A model generated the notes under the pieces. The model did no database searches and was not told the origin of the DNA. It saw nothing but the letters and a program-made list of their open reading frames with translations. Position numbers and translations under genes: made by a program. Below are positions 1 to 8,146 of a DNA stretch of 41,427 nucleotides, in pieces. Within the stretch, counting starts at the first letter, position 1. Each line of letters opens with the position of its first letter. The DNA comes from Acidimicrobiaceae bacterium (lineage in GTDB: Bacteria > Actinomycetota > Acidimicrobiia > Acidimicrobiales > Aldehydirespiratoraceae): positions 1 through 41,427 of the forward strand of contig JAPPJC010000018.1 of assembly GCA_028820455.1 (NCBI GenBank), read 5' to 3'.

Positions 1-612
1 TATGCGAGTAGAATGTGACACAACTAGGGCTCAAGATGCTTCAAACCAGTAAGATCCCCCAAAAACATTCAACAAAAAATCAGCAACTAACAAGCTTTAG
101 CGGTCGAACTTCGCATAATCGTTTAGCAACAGGGCGGACAGAATCCCCTAAGCTGCACCAAAAGCTGGTGACGAATGTGGAGTAAACAGCACTAGGTGAT
201 TGAGGTGCTGGTATGGCCATATTGTTGAGTTCATTTGACGTGGCCAAGCATCAGTTTCAGAAGTCCTACTGCGAACACGCAACCGTCTACACGCCAAAAA
301 CAGATACTCCTATCAAGGACACTGGAACAGCGGCAGAAACCCAAGAAACCATCACAAACAGCCAGAACAGCGAAAGCTGATTCGGATCCAATACTCCCCT
401 AGGATATAATCATCGAACTCGAAACTGGAAAGGCTGAAAAGATCGTAGTATGACACAATTCATAGCACCGAAGCTGAGAATGAACAACATACAGAAGCCG
501 CAACGTAGCTAAGGATCGTCGCCGTTGAGCAACTCTTCACATATGTTGGAATCATCACGGAGATAGCCGAGACAATGAAAGCTGTGCCGATTGTCAAAAC
601 CAGCACAGCTGT
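1..612. other. Left-end region without a confident gene
   Basis: No long open frame is present in any of the six frames. The only coding-like stretch is on the minus strand at 460-606: a GTG-initiated frame of 48 residues with a hydrophobic first half (LVLTIGTAFIVSAISVMIP) that lies in the same frame as, and immediately after, the TAG stop of the cyclophilin gene. It could be a small membrane protein, a decayed gene remnant or chance. The rest is broken by stops on both strands, which fits either a pseudogene remnant or poorer sequence at a contig end. I see no clear promoter, repeat or RNA gene. Confidence 0.4.
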
Positions 613-1581
613 CTAATTTGCAGGGAGAGTTTCTTCGATGATGGTGATCGAGTGGACGATAACGTCTCGAGAAGGTGCACCACCTAAGCGGGAGCCTGTG
701 TCTACATGCAAACCGATGATCGATTGTGCTACTTCTAAGCCGCTACTGTCGGTGGTGCCGAATACCACGTATGTACCTTGAGAATTCAGTAGGGCGGTGT
801 TCGGGCCGGTGGTAAGGAAAAACTGCGCGCCAGCACTGTCGATTCCGGCGGATCGTGCCATAACGATCTGGCCTGGCTCGTAGGTGTAGGGCCCTCTCAG
901 CTCACCAGTGGATGGGTTGAGATCAAAAGCAGGTTCATCAGGAATGGTATATCCAGGACCGGGATCAGCCGGACTGTTCGTGTGAGGTGAGCCGCCTTGA
1001 ATTATATCGATGGACGGGTCGGTGCGAAATAGCAAGGTGTTGTTGTAGTATCCCCAACGGGAAAGTGCAACGAAATTGTTGACGGTCATAGGTACTTGTT
1101 GTGTGTGCAGTTGAAAACGCATAACACCCTCTGAGGTGTCGAACACGGCAGTGTAGGATTTTGATGGGTCTATGCAATTCGGAGGCGGAGCGTCAAAAGC
1201 CAGCTTCGGTTCGCTGGGTGTTTCCAATGGGGGACAATCTGCATGCATGATATTCGTTTCTGTATTGTCTATGAGTGTTGTGGTGGTTGTATCTTCTGTG
1301 TCTGAGGGTATTGTGGTAGTAGTGTTGTCACTGCTATGATCATCAGATAGCCGTGGCTGTTCAGGTGTTGCAGCGTCAAGCTCAGCGTTATCGCTATCAG
1401 CGTCGGAGCCGTTATCGTTGTTGAGTATTGTTGCTAAGAATACTCCTATGAGCAACAAGGCGACTGCTGTTGCTATTATTATGATTCTTCGTTTGCGATC
1501 TGCCTTTTTGCGGGCTGCTTCAGCGGCTTCTAAACCCTTAAGGCGGTTAAGTCTCTGTCTTTCTCTTTTGGTGGAGCTCAT
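613..1581 (-). CDS. Membrane-anchored cyclophilin-type peptidyl-prolyl cis-trans isomerase
   Basis: 322 residues. A basic N-terminus (about 1-32) is followed by one membrane segment (about 33-53), a Thr/Ser/Asp-rich linker with TTTT runs (about 55-120), and a cyclophilin domain (about 142-318). Family hallmarks are visible: FRT at about 185-187, IIQGG at 193-197, AQFFLTT at 252-258 and YVVFG at 271-275. Cyclophilins isomerise X-Pro peptide bonds; this one should act outside the membrane on exported or envelope proteins. The ATG start is immediately followed by the basic pre-membrane region typical of anchored actinobacterial cyclophilins. A 57-codon gene with a similar basic-plus-membrane layout lies just upstream on the same strand. 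Assignment is firm; substrates are unknown. Confidence 0.93.
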   Translation of the reverse strand: MSSTKRERQRLNRLKGLEAAEAARKKADRKRRIIIIATAVALLLIGVFLATILNNDNGSDADSDNAELDAATPEQPRLSDDHSSDNTTTTIPSDTEDTTTTTLIDNTETNIMHADCPPLETPSEPKLAFDAPPPNCIDPSKSYTAVFDTSEGVMRFQLHTQQVPMTVNNFVALSRWGYYNNTLLFRTDPSIDIIQGGSPHTNSPADPGPGYTIPDEPAFDLNPSTGELRGPYTYEPGQIVMARSAGIDSAGAQFFLTTGPNTALLNSQGTYVVFGTTDSSGLEVAQSIIGLHVDTGSRLGGAPSRDVIVHSITIIEETLPAN

Positions 1582-1666
1582 TGGTGTTTCTAAAGTTCTA
1601 AAGTGTTGTTGGTTTCAAGTGTTTGCCGGAAGCAGTTTGTGGGTGTGAACGGGACAACAGAGTTTT

Positions 1667-1840
1667 TTACACGAAAATACCTGCTGCCAAGGGTAGGACC
1701 AGCAAGATCACTATAAAAACCGTAGCAGTTGTGACAATGATGCGCCGACGACGTTCACGAGCAGTTCTTCTTGAGCCCTTGCCGGCAGTTGTTTTTTTGG
1801 CCTTTAGCTGCCGCTGGCGCACTTCGTATTGTGATGGCAT
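1667..1840 (-). CDS. Small single-pass membrane protein (57 aa)
   Basis: The ATG at 1838-1840 and TAA at 1667-1669 bound 57 codons. The first 33 residues are rich in Lys/Arg/Gln (ending RERRR), followed by one hydrophobic segment (about 34-56, IIVTTATVFIVILLVLPLAA) that reaches almost to the C-terminus, so it is probably anchored with the N-terminus inside. Its layout resembles the first 55 residues of the downstream cyclophilin, about 85 bp away on the same strand, which suggests a shared ancestry or function. I do not recognise a named family. Support is the uninterrupted frame, strongly protein-like composition and same-strand context. Confidence 0.65.
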   Translation of the reverse strand: MPSQYEVRQRQLKAKKTTAGKGSRRTARERRRRIIVTTATVFIVILLVLPLAAGIFV

Positions 1841-1905
1841 TAAAAGTTAATCATAGCAGCTGAATCCACTGAATCCTAGTTGTTGTCGAGTCCTTGTGAG
1901 GATGT

Positions 1906-2817
1906 TCATTCACAGCCGGTTTCGGCTAGTACTTGTGGTATTTTGCCTGACTTGTAGGTTTTGACTAATTCATCTTCCATATTGAATATCACACGGTAAT
2001 TGCTGTCGGCTGCATCACTTGGCACAAATATCAGATCGGTTGTGCCGTCTAACAGCGTTCTTCGTTCAATGGAGTCTCCAAAAAGGTTCATAATGGTATC
2101 TTCGTGGGTGCCGATACCTACACCGGATCGTGTGGTGATTGGCCCGCTGACAATGTCAACCCGCTCAATGCTGCCCTCGTAAACAAGAAAAATAATCCCT
2201 TCAGGTGCGTCGTAGGGTACTACATGGTAGCAGCTGTCCACTGCTGTCATTGGAATCATTTGTGTTCCTGCTTCCTGTTGTGCACGCTGGACGGTTAATC
2301 CGAAGGTGACTTCATCCAAACCCACAGTCGACACCGTGGAGTTTTCGTTGAGTTTGGAAGGGCCGAAACTGTCGGAATCAGCAGGAAGACCGGGAATGCT
2401 GAAGGTAGTAGCGGACATTGCGCTCAAAGTTTCTATTGTTTCCAGGTTGTCTCCGGGTATGCGCATGAAGTCATAATTATCTCCGGGTGTGAGTATGAAA
2501 TCATGCTTGCGTATATTGCGTATATCTGCGGCCGCAGTTCCTGTATTGTGGGTTTGGGGGTGGTTGGTTTCGCTATTGCTGCCACTGGCTTCGGTGGGTT
2601 CGATACCACCAGAACTGTTAACTCTGCTACTGTTTGGTGTGTTTGTGGAAGTCGTGTTTGTGTTGGTGTTGTTGTGGTTTAGCCTCCAAACTGTCAGCCC
2701 GGCCACAATTATCAGCAGCATAAGCAGCATGAAGATGAGCGGCCATTTTGCTTTTTTCCGACCGTGAGTGTAAGGCTGAATGGTAGTCGGGGTGTACTGG
2801 TGAAGTTCCCACGCCAT
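1906..2817 (-). CDS. Unknown membrane-anchored exported protein
   Basis: 303 residues, no family recognised. There is a cytoplasmic basic stretch (about 15-25), one hydrophobic segment (about 26-45), an Asn/Thr/Ser-rich linker (about 48-95), then a globular region with Cys at about 195 and near the C-terminal end (GCE). Residues around 105-124 hold a ten-residue tandem repeat of the form (H/Y)DF-x3-PGDN. The C-terminal part (FGLTVQRAQQEAG, GVGIGTHEDTIMNLFG) recalls secreted domains whose segments begin with a calcium- or turn-like pattern, but I cannot name one. It begins 27 bp after tRNA-Lys on the same strand and might share its transcript. Confidence 0.8.
   Translation of the reverse strand: MAWELHQYTPTTIQPYTHGRKKAKWPLIFMLLMLLIIVAGLTVWRLNHNNTNTNTTSTNTPNSSRVNSSGGIEPTEASGSNSETNHPQTHNTGTAAADIRNIRKHDFILTPGDNYDFMRIPGDNLETIETLSAMSATTFSIPGLPADSDSFGPSKLNENSTVSTVGLDEVTFGLTVQRAQQEAGTQMIPMTAVDSCYHVVPYDAPEGIIFLVYEGSIERVDIVSGPITTRSGVGIGTHEDTIMNLFGDSIERRTLLDGTTDLIFVPSDAADSNYRVIFNMEDELVKTYKSGKIPQVLAETGCE
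2447..2504. repeat. 30-bp tandem repeat inside the unknown exported protein gene
   Basis: Two 28-bp copies, 2447-2474 and 2477-2504, are offset by 30 bp and share the core CTCCGGGT and ATGAA-TCAT. They encode two consecutive ten-residue units ending in PGDN. The offset is a multiple of three, so the frame is kept. Confidence 0.85.
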
Positions 2818-2844
2818 AGCCAGTAGTTGTTGCTTAGCAGCGAG

Positions 2845-2920
2845 TGGTGGGCCGCCCGGGGCTCGAACCCGGCACCTTGAGATTAAAAGTCTCCTGCTCT
2901 ACCCGATGAGCTAGCGGCCC
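2845..2920 (-). tRNA. tRNA-Lys (anticodon TTT)
   Basis: Read on the minus strand it folds as a cloverleaf. The acceptor GGGCCGC (2914-2920) pairs with GCGGCCC, the T arm is CCGGG-TTCGAGC-CCCGG, and the anticodon loop CTTTTAA has TTT at 2885-2887. The discriminator is A (2848), and CCA (2845-2847) is encoded. The anticodon stem has a G-A mismatch at its outermost pair. The length of 76 nt with CCA is standard. Confidence 0.96.
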
Positions 2921-2953
2921 TTTCATGGTTTTCAGCTGTATTGTTTTGAGCGC

Positions 2954-2978
2954 ATTATGCACACTTGTGCGTACTATA
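2954..2978 (-). promoter_or_regulatory. Possible promoter elements upstream of tRNA-Lys
   Basis: On the minus strand, TATAGT (2973-2978) and CATAAT (2954-2959) are two -10-like hexamers 34-58 bp before the tRNA. Between and overlapping them is an inverted repeat GCACA-AG-TGTGC (2959-2970). No convincing -35 was found, so this is tentative. Confidence 0.3.
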
Positions 2979-3086
2979 AGAATGATAAAGAAAGATGATA
3001 AAGCTAGTGTCATATTGTTGCAGAAGAACGAACCAAGCAGGAATCTGGATTAACAGTGTCTGGTACGATTGCCGGCCATCGTTGTG

Positions 3087-3800
3087 TCATGTTTGTTTTG
3101 TAGCATGCGTGTGATGATCATTGTAAGCCGAGAGATAGTCGTGTGAGAACCTTCTGAGTGATTGAGAGGCCATCCCTATATCGCTTACGGCTAACAGATA
3201 ACCTTCAGCTCTCTCTGCTTTCGGGTTGCGATTGACGAGTCTGTAGAAAGCGGGAGAGTGGTTGGCTTCCACGAGATGTGCGAGTTCGTGGACTATCACA
3301 TGGTCGAGCACCCAGGGCGGCACATCGACCAACCGGCTGGATATGCGAATATCACCATTGCCTATGCTACAAGAACCCCACCTTAAGTTCTGGCGGTGAG
3401 ACCATTCAATGGATCTCGGTTGAGGTAGGTTGAACTTAGCAGCCAGGCTGCGCGCTCTTGGTTCTAAAGGGATATGTCCGCAACGATGGCGTTTCTCGAG
3501 TCTGCTAGCAATTTCGCTTACTGCCTTGTTCTGTTCTTCCTGCGTCATCCATGCTGGCACACGAACTTCAATAACCCCTTCAACTAGTCGGGCAGCTACA
3601 GTCTTGGTCCTTTTAGCACTGCGAACGACATTCACAGGAAATGGTTCGGATATAGGCAGGTTACCCTGCAGATCATCGTGCAAACTGCTGACGCGTTGGG
3701 TTTTGGTGTTGCTTGGGCGTTGGTTGGGCGTGTTGTCCAGGCGTTGGGTTTTGGTGTTGCTTGGGCGTTGGGAACGAGAAACACCGGCGAATACATTCAT
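3087..3800 (-). CDS. YgjP-like zinc metallopeptidase (DUF45 / WLM-type)
   Basis: 237 residues. The zinc site HELAH is at 171-175 with the third ligand His181 (HSPAFYRLV), and the conserved RWGSC precedes it at 140-144. Together these identify the YgjP/DUF45 metallopeptidase family, predicted cytoplasmic proteases of unknown substrate. Conserved sequence starts at about residue 60; the first 40 residues are a poor tail with a 16-residue duplication (RPSNTKTQR twice), encoded by a 48-bp-offset DNA repeat, so the ancestral start may be further in. An AAGGAG lies rather far (about 16 nt) ahead of the ATG. It lies downstream of the histidine phosphatase on the same strand, separated by about 310 bp. 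Confidence 0.88.
   Translation of the reverse strand: MNVFAGVSRSQRPSNTKTQRLDNTPNQRPSNTKTQRVSSLHDDLQGNLPISEPFPVNVVRSAKRTKTVAARLVEGVIEVRVPAWMTQEEQNKAVSEIASRLEKRHRCGHIPLEPRARSLAAKFNLPQPRSIEWSHRQNLRWGSCSIGNGDIRISSRLVDVPPWVLDHVIVHELAHLVEANHSPAFYRLVNRNPKAERAEGYLLAVSDIGMASQSLRRFSHDYLSAYNDHHTHATKQT
3693..3771. repeat. Perfect 31-bp direct repeat, 48-bp offset, in the peptidase N-terminus
   Basis: 3693-3723 and 3741-3771 are identical (each begins GCGTTGGGTTTTGG). The 17-bp spacer is unrelated. The 48-bp offset keeps the frame and yields a doubled 16-residue unit. Confidence 0.92.
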
Positions 3801-4111
3801 TTAGCGTCTATTCGCGCTCCTTCTATCAGTTATTTTGTTCGTACTGCAAAGTTTCGTAGTTATGGATATGAATCTCAATTGTCTCTATTAGTTTGCGAGC
3901 GGTTCGCCCCAATGCACTACATAAGACAGCTTAACAGCATTTTGGGAATTAGGTTAGACAATTGAATTACAACCTTCAATTTTTGAAATTACGAGCAGCT
4001 GCGCAAATACTGGATGGGCTGCATGAACTGCGTGGAGAACCCCTCCAGTAGACAAATCAGGCTATGATGCCGCTAAACACGCAAATGCCGGATGCGCTGT
4101 ATGAGCTGCTT
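3801..4111. other. 311-bp gap with a possible decayed coding remnant
   Basis: No intact gene. On the minus strand, one frame from 4109 to about 3963 reads as protein-like sequence interrupted by a single TAG. It contains two related segments (AHPAFA and AHPVFA), encoded by an imperfect 29-bp direct repeat at 4003-4031 and 4081-4109 (five mismatches, 78-bp offset, a multiple of three). A small dead gene or an extended phosphatase tail are possible explanations. The rest, upstream of the peptidase gene, is AT-rich and presumably holds its promoter. Confidence 0.4.
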
Positions 4112-4702
4112 TTAGCTGATGAGTGCTATGCGTTTTCCCAAACTCATATCGTTACCTTCCATGTGTATTTCACGGCCACATAGGTTACCTATGGGCACAA
4201 ACTTTCGGTTGAAATAACAGTCAAGTATATAGAATACACCCGTATGTGACATAATAAGTATTCTATCACGAGTGGCAGCAAGTTTCGCTATTTGTCGTAG
4301 CGATTTCAGCACACGGCTTAGCAGGTCTTCGTCTCTTTCCCAGCCGGGTGGGTATTGTCTATTACTCAAGTCACCAGGATATTGAGTGTTGATTTCTGCT
4401 GTTGTAAGCCCTTCCCAAAGCCCGACAGCGCGTTCCCGCAGCCCAGCGTCTACAATCAATGTGCTAACACCGAGGATTTCCGCGATAATCTCAGAAGTCT
4501 CCTTAGCTCGAGTCAAATCGCTGGTAAAGATCATGTCCAATGGTTGAGCTGACCTAGTTGAGCCGCTGCTGTTGGTTAAGGCTTTCGCCGCTTCCACACT
4601 TTGGGCTCGCCCGTGAGCGGATAGTGGCGTATCAGCGTGACCTTGCCAGCGGCCACTCACATTCCAGTCTGACTGGGCGTGTCGAACTAGTAGTTTACGC
4701 AT
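4112..4702 (-). CDS. Histidine phosphatase family protein (phosphoglycerate-mutase-like)
   Basis: 196 residues from the chosen ATG. The catalytic RHAQSDWN motif (Arg7, His8) sits at the very start, followed by GRWQGHADTPLS, the acidic GLRERAVGLWEG segment and the second catalytic histidine in IMSHTGVFY. These mark a small single-domain phosphatase of the GpmB/CobC-like branch; the substrate cannot be read from sequence. A GTG at 4774 in the same frame would add 24 residues of poor composition, and family proteins start directly before RH, so ATG 4702 is preferred. The 21 bp just upstream of this ATG are duplicated 73 bp further upstream, where they precede another ATG. Confidence 0.87.
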   Translation of the reverse strand: MRKLLVRHAQSDWNVSGRWQGHADTPLSAHGRAQSVEAAKALTNSSGSTRSAQPLDMIFTSDLTRAKETSEIIAEILGVSTLIVDAGLRERAVGLWEGLTTAEINTQYPGDLSNRQYPPGWERDEDLLSRVLKSLRQIAKLAATRDRILIMSHTGVFYILDCYFNRKFVPIGNLCGREIHMEGNDMSLGKRIALIS

Positions 4703-4703
4703 C

Positions 4704-4797
4704 TTTTGTCGTGATTCTCGGCACACGGCCCACACCTTCGTGGCCATCGCATGCCCAACAGCAGCGGCTTGCACATTTTTGTCGTGATTCTCGGCAC
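4704..4797. repeat. 21-bp direct repeat (73-bp offset) covering the phosphatase initiation region
   Basis: 4704-4724 and 4777-4797 are identical (read plus: TTTTGTCGTGATTCTCGGCA then C). On the minus strand each copy is followed within one base by ATG: the phosphatase start at 4702, and an ATG at 4776 that opens a 29-codon frame ending at 4687, overlapping the phosphatase start. Confidence 0.9.
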
Positions 4798-4946
4798 TTT
4801 TATCGTAAATGGCCTTCTAGTTGTAGTGTAAGTGGCCATTTTTCCCAGCTGCATGGGTAGCACATACTGGCTTAGCGGCATCATGACTGTTGAAAGTTGA
4901 ATGATTCTATCATATAAGCAGTTGGAATTGTTATGCTTATAACACG

Positions 4947-5183
4947 ATGGCTTGTCTTCGTTTGTTTGCTTCAGCTCGGGAAGCTGCAGGCCTCAAATGC
5001 GACACAGTGCCTGGTGCTACTGTTGAAGAAGTATTGCAAATAGCCTGTGAGCGTTATGGCCAGGATTTTTCGGAGTTGCTGGGCATATGCCAGGTTTGGT
5101 GTAATGGCAGCAAGGTTTCTTACGACACCCGCGTAGGAGATCAAGATGAGATTGCGGTGTTGCCACCGATATCGGGCGGTTGA
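4947..5183 (+). CDS. MoaD/ThiS-family sulfur-carrier-like protein
   Basis: 78 residues, the usual size for a ubiquitin-fold sulfur carrier, ending in the hallmark PPISGG whose terminal glycine is adenylated and thiocarboxylated in this family. N-terminal FASAREAAG and the DEIAVLPP segment before the tail match MoaD-type proteins (molybdopterin synthase small subunit), but ThiS-like or other thiocarboxylate carriers cannot be excluded, and no moaE or activating enzyme is in the window. The stop TGA (5181-5183) abuts the GTG start of the next gene, so the two are probably translationally coupled. Confidence 0.85.
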   Translation: MACLRLFASAREAAGLKCDTVPGATVEEVLQIACERYGQDFSELLGICQVWCNGSKVSYDTRVGDQDEIAVLPPISGG

Positions 5184-6404
5184 GTGACTATGACTAGGCT
5201 TGCTGTTCTCTCATTGCACACGTCGCCTTTGATGATGGCAGGCTTAGGCGATGCTGGTGGTATGAACGTTTACATACGTGAGATGGCTTCTTCCTTAGCG
5301 CAAATTGGATTTGAGGTCACCATATTTGTGCGTCGTTGGAGTTCGAATATGGACACGATAGTGGACGTAGAGCCTGGTGTACGAGTGGTGCATGTGACTG
5401 CAGGTCCTGTGGATTTGCGTAAAGAATCACTACCTGCGGTAGTAGATGAGTTTGCAGGCAATGTAGGGGATTGGTTGACCGAAAATCCGGCTGACGTGCT
5501 TCATGCCAACTACTGGTTGTCGGGTTTGGCCGGCCATTGCCTCAAACACGATTTTGGATTACCGTTGGTGTCGACATTCCATACGTTGGCACGTGTAAAA
5601 GCTTTCGCAGGCGAACTTGAGTCTGTGCAACGCATTTCCGCTGAAGAAGAGGTAATGGCCTGTTCTGATGCTATCACCGTTAACTCTTCAGCCGAATCGC
5701 AGCAACTGGTTGAACTTTACGGTGTCGACCCTGAAATTGTGAAAATCGTGCGGCCAGGGGTGAGCAGGAAGTTCTTTAAGGTTGGTGCACGATCTGCGGC
5801 GCGGGCTGCTCTCGGTTTGGATGAAGATCCTGTGCTGCTTTTTGTGGGTAGGATTCAGCCGCTGAAAGGAGCGTGCTTGGCTGCAGAAACTTTAGCTGAG
5901 CTGGACGCAGACTACGGTAACACGCGTTTGCTGATAGTTGGTGGTGCGTCTGGAGTTAACGGGTTTAAAGAACTGCAGAGGCTCAAAAGAATCATCACAG
6001 ACCACAAGCTTGAAGAACGGGTTGAGTTGATACCCGCTCAGCCGCATGAACATCTAGTCACCTATTTTCAAGCTGCCGATGCTTGTTTGATGCCTAGCAG
6101 GTCGGAGTCTTTCGGATTTGTGGCTTTAGAAGCTGCAGCTTGTGGGATACCGGTTGTTGCTGCCAATGTGGGAGGTTTGGCTTCCATAGTGCGGCACAAT
6201 TTTACCGGCTACCTCTTATCAGAACGTTCGTCCACTGCTTATGCAGAAGCAGTACGTACCATCCTCGGCAATCCGTTAGCAGCTGCAGAGATGGGTTCAC
6301 AAGCCGCACAACTAGCTGATTCGTACTCTTGGGCGGCAGCGGCCGACAAGTTCAAAAGCATTGTCCGGCGATTAGTGTCCCGTGCTTGTTATGCCCGTGA
6401 TTAG
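5184..6404 (+). CDS. mshA: GT4 glycosyltransferase, MshA-like (mycothiol biosynthesis)
   Basis: 406 residues with the GT-B fold of GT4 enzymes. The N-terminal acceptor-side signature GDAGGMNVYIREMA (about 24-37) and FHTLARVKA are strongly MshA-like. The C-terminal half has FVGRIQPLKG and the nucleotide-sugar motif SESFGFVALEAAACGIPVV with its paired glutamates. MshA transfers GlcNAc from UDP-GlcNAc to 1-L-myo-inositol 1-phosphate, the first step of mycothiol formation. An inositol-phosphate synthase gene lies 13 kb away, supporting this role. Start GTG directly follows the preceding stop; ATG 5190 is an alternative. The stop abuts the opposing guaA stop with no gap. Another sugar-phosphate GT4 is the main alternative. 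Confidence 0.87.
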   Translation: MTMTRLAVLSLHTSPLMMAGLGDAGGMNVYIREMASSLAQIGFEVTIFVRRWSSNMDTIVDVEPGVRVVHVTAGPVDLRKESLPAVVDEFAGNVGDWLTENPADVLHANYWLSGLAGHCLKHDFGLPLVSTFHTLARVKAFAGELESVQRISAEEEVMACSDAITVNSSAESQQLVELYGVDPEIVKIVRPGVSRKFFKVGARSAARAALGLDEDPVLLFVGRIQPLKGACLAAETLAELDADYGNTRLLIVGGASGVNGFKELQRLKRIITDHKLEERVELIPAQPHEHLVTYFQAADACLMPSRSESFGFVALEAAACGIPVVAANVGGLASIVRHNFTGYLLSERSSTAYAEAVRTILGNPLAAAEMGSQAAQLADSYSWAAAADKFKSIVRRLVSRACYARD

Positions 6405-8015
6405 CTATTCCCATTCAATAGTGGCTGGGGGTTTGGAAGTAATATCGTATACAACCCGGTTGACTTCGTGGACTTCATTAACTATGCGATTGCTTATCTT
6501 GGCAAGCACAGTGTGAGGCAACCTGGCCCAGTCGGCTGTCATAGCGTCACTACCTGTTACGGCTCTGATAGCTATTGGGTAGCCGTAGGTACGTTGATCG
6601 CCCATCACTCCCACTGAACGAATATCCATCAACACAGCGAATGCCTGCCATATTTCACCCATGAGTTCTGCAGACTTCAACTCTTCACGCACTACAGCAT
6701 CGGCCTGACGTAGTATTTCAGCTTTGCCTGGGGTGATCTCTCCAATGATGCGCACAGCCAAGCCAGGCCCCGGGAAGGGTTGACGGTACACGAGTTCGTC
6801 TGGCAATCCTAACTCAGTTCCTACTGAGCGTACCTCGTCTTTGAATAGCCAGCGCAAAGGTTCTAGCAGCTCGAAGTCCATATCTTCTGGTAGTCCACCT
6901 ACGTTGTGGTGGCTTTTAATGGTAGCAGCATGTGCTGTGCCGGATTCGATCACATCCGGGTAGAGGGTGCCTTGAACCAGATGTTTGGCATTGGGTGCAA
7001 TATTTTGGCGGGCTTCTTCAAAAACTCGGATAAAGGTTTCTCCCACTGTTTTACGTTTTATTTCTGGGTCTGAGATTCCAGCAAGGGCCTCAAAAAAGCG
7101 ATCACCCGCATCTATTTTTACTGGACGAATATTAGTGTGATGTTGAAAAGTTGCAATCACCTGCTCAGCTTCGTCTAGTCTCAGCAAGCCTGTATCTACC
7201 AGCACGCAGGTAAGTTGACTGCCTACAGCTTTTTCTACTAGAGTTGCAGCCACAGCTGAGTCGACACCACCCGATAATCCACAGATAGCCACCTCTTCGC
7301 CTAACTGAGTTTTTATAGTTTTCATCGAGGTTTCTATAAAGCAATGTGTCGACCAACTAGCAGTAGAACCACAAACGTCACGCAGAAAGCGTTCAACGAC
7401 TATTTGCCCACAAGGGGTGTGTGTTACTTCGGGGTGAAATTGCACAGCATATAGACTGTTTTTCCTATCCTCGAAAGCCGCTACCGGGGTTTCAGCTGTT
7501 TGAGCTATCACACTCATTCCTTCTGGTGGCTCGACTACGCAGTCTGCATGGCTCATCCACACAGTTTGCGGCGATTCTAAGTCTGCTAGAAGCAGTCCCC
7601 CAGCGTGGAGTGTGCTAGTCGCCGGTGAATCTCGATCAGTGGATGAGTTGTCAAACGATGGGGCTATGAGTGTCATATCGGTACATCCGTACTCGCCTGC
7701 GGTGTTGCGAGCTACAGTGCCTCCAAGCTGTTGTGCCATTAGCTGAGCTCCGTAGCATACTCCTAGTATGGGTATACCCAGTTCGTACACTTGAGGGTTG
7801 AGCCTAGGTGAATTAGGCACATACACAGAAGCCGGGCCGCCGCTGAGTATTATCCCTATAGGGTGGCGAGCAGCAATTTCTGCGGCAGTAGAAGAAGGAG
7901 GGATTATTTCGCTATAAACTCCTGCTTCGCGTACTCTTCTAGCTATGAGATGAGAATATTGAGCACCGAAATCAACAATAAGCACAACTCCCATCTGATC
8001 TGAGATGCTTTTCAT
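6405..8015 (-). CDS. guaA: GMP synthase (glutamine-hydrolysing)
   Basis: Converts XMP to GMP using glutamine and ATP. The N-terminal class I amidotransferase domain shows [28 protein letters not shown], the nucleophile loop GVCYGAQ and QFHPEV. The ATP-pyrophosphatase domain has the P-loop SGGVDSAV, and the C-terminal dimerisation domain has [14 protein letters not shown] and ends [30 protein letters not shown]-like sequence normal for GuaA. From ATG 8015 the protein is 536 residues, typical; a further in-frame ATG at 7994 also fits, while the upstream frame to 8093 is not family-like. A short Ser/Asp-rich insertion follows the amidotransferase nucleophile. It lies 130 bp downstream of guaB3, likely in one operon. 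Confidence 0.96.
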   Translation of the reverse strand: MKSISDQMGVVLIVDFGAQYSHLIARRVREAGVYSEIIPPSSTAAEIAARHPIGIILSGGPASVYVPNSPRLNPQVYELGIPILGVCYGAQLMAQQLGGTVARNTAGEYGCTDMTLIAPSFDNSSTDRDSPATSTLHAGGLLLADLESPQTVWMSHADCVVEPPEGMSVIAQTAETPVAAFEDRKNSLYAVQFHPEVTHTPCGQIVVERFLRDVCGSTASWSTHCFIETSMKTIKTQLGEEVAICGLSGGVDSAVAATLVEKAVGSQLTCVLVDTGLLRLDEAEQVIATFQHHTNIRPVKIDAGDRFFEALAGISDPEIKRKTVGETFIRVFEEARQNIAPNAKHLVQGTLYPDVIESGTAHAATIKSHHNVGGLPEDMDFELLEPLRWLFKDEVRSVGTELGLPDELVYRQPFPGPGLAVRIIGEITPGKAEILRQADAVVREELKSAELMGEIWQAFAVLMDIRSVGVMGDQRTYGYPIAIRAVTGSDAMTADWARLPHTVLAKISNRIVNEVHEVNRVVYDITSKPPATIEWE

Positions 8016-8146
8016 GTTGGGGGTATCCGCCAGTGCCAGTGGTAGCAATTGGAAATACCTGCGGATACTAGCAATGCAGTATAATACATGCAATTCGTTT
8101 AACTAGTTGAGTATTGCCGACAGTATCACGTATACGATTATGCGCA

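Noticed and set aside
3678-3965. 95-codon plus-strand frame over the peptidase N-terminus
   Set aside because: It is mostly the complement of the peptidase repeat ([10 protein letters not shown]) and has no ribosome site or family likeness.
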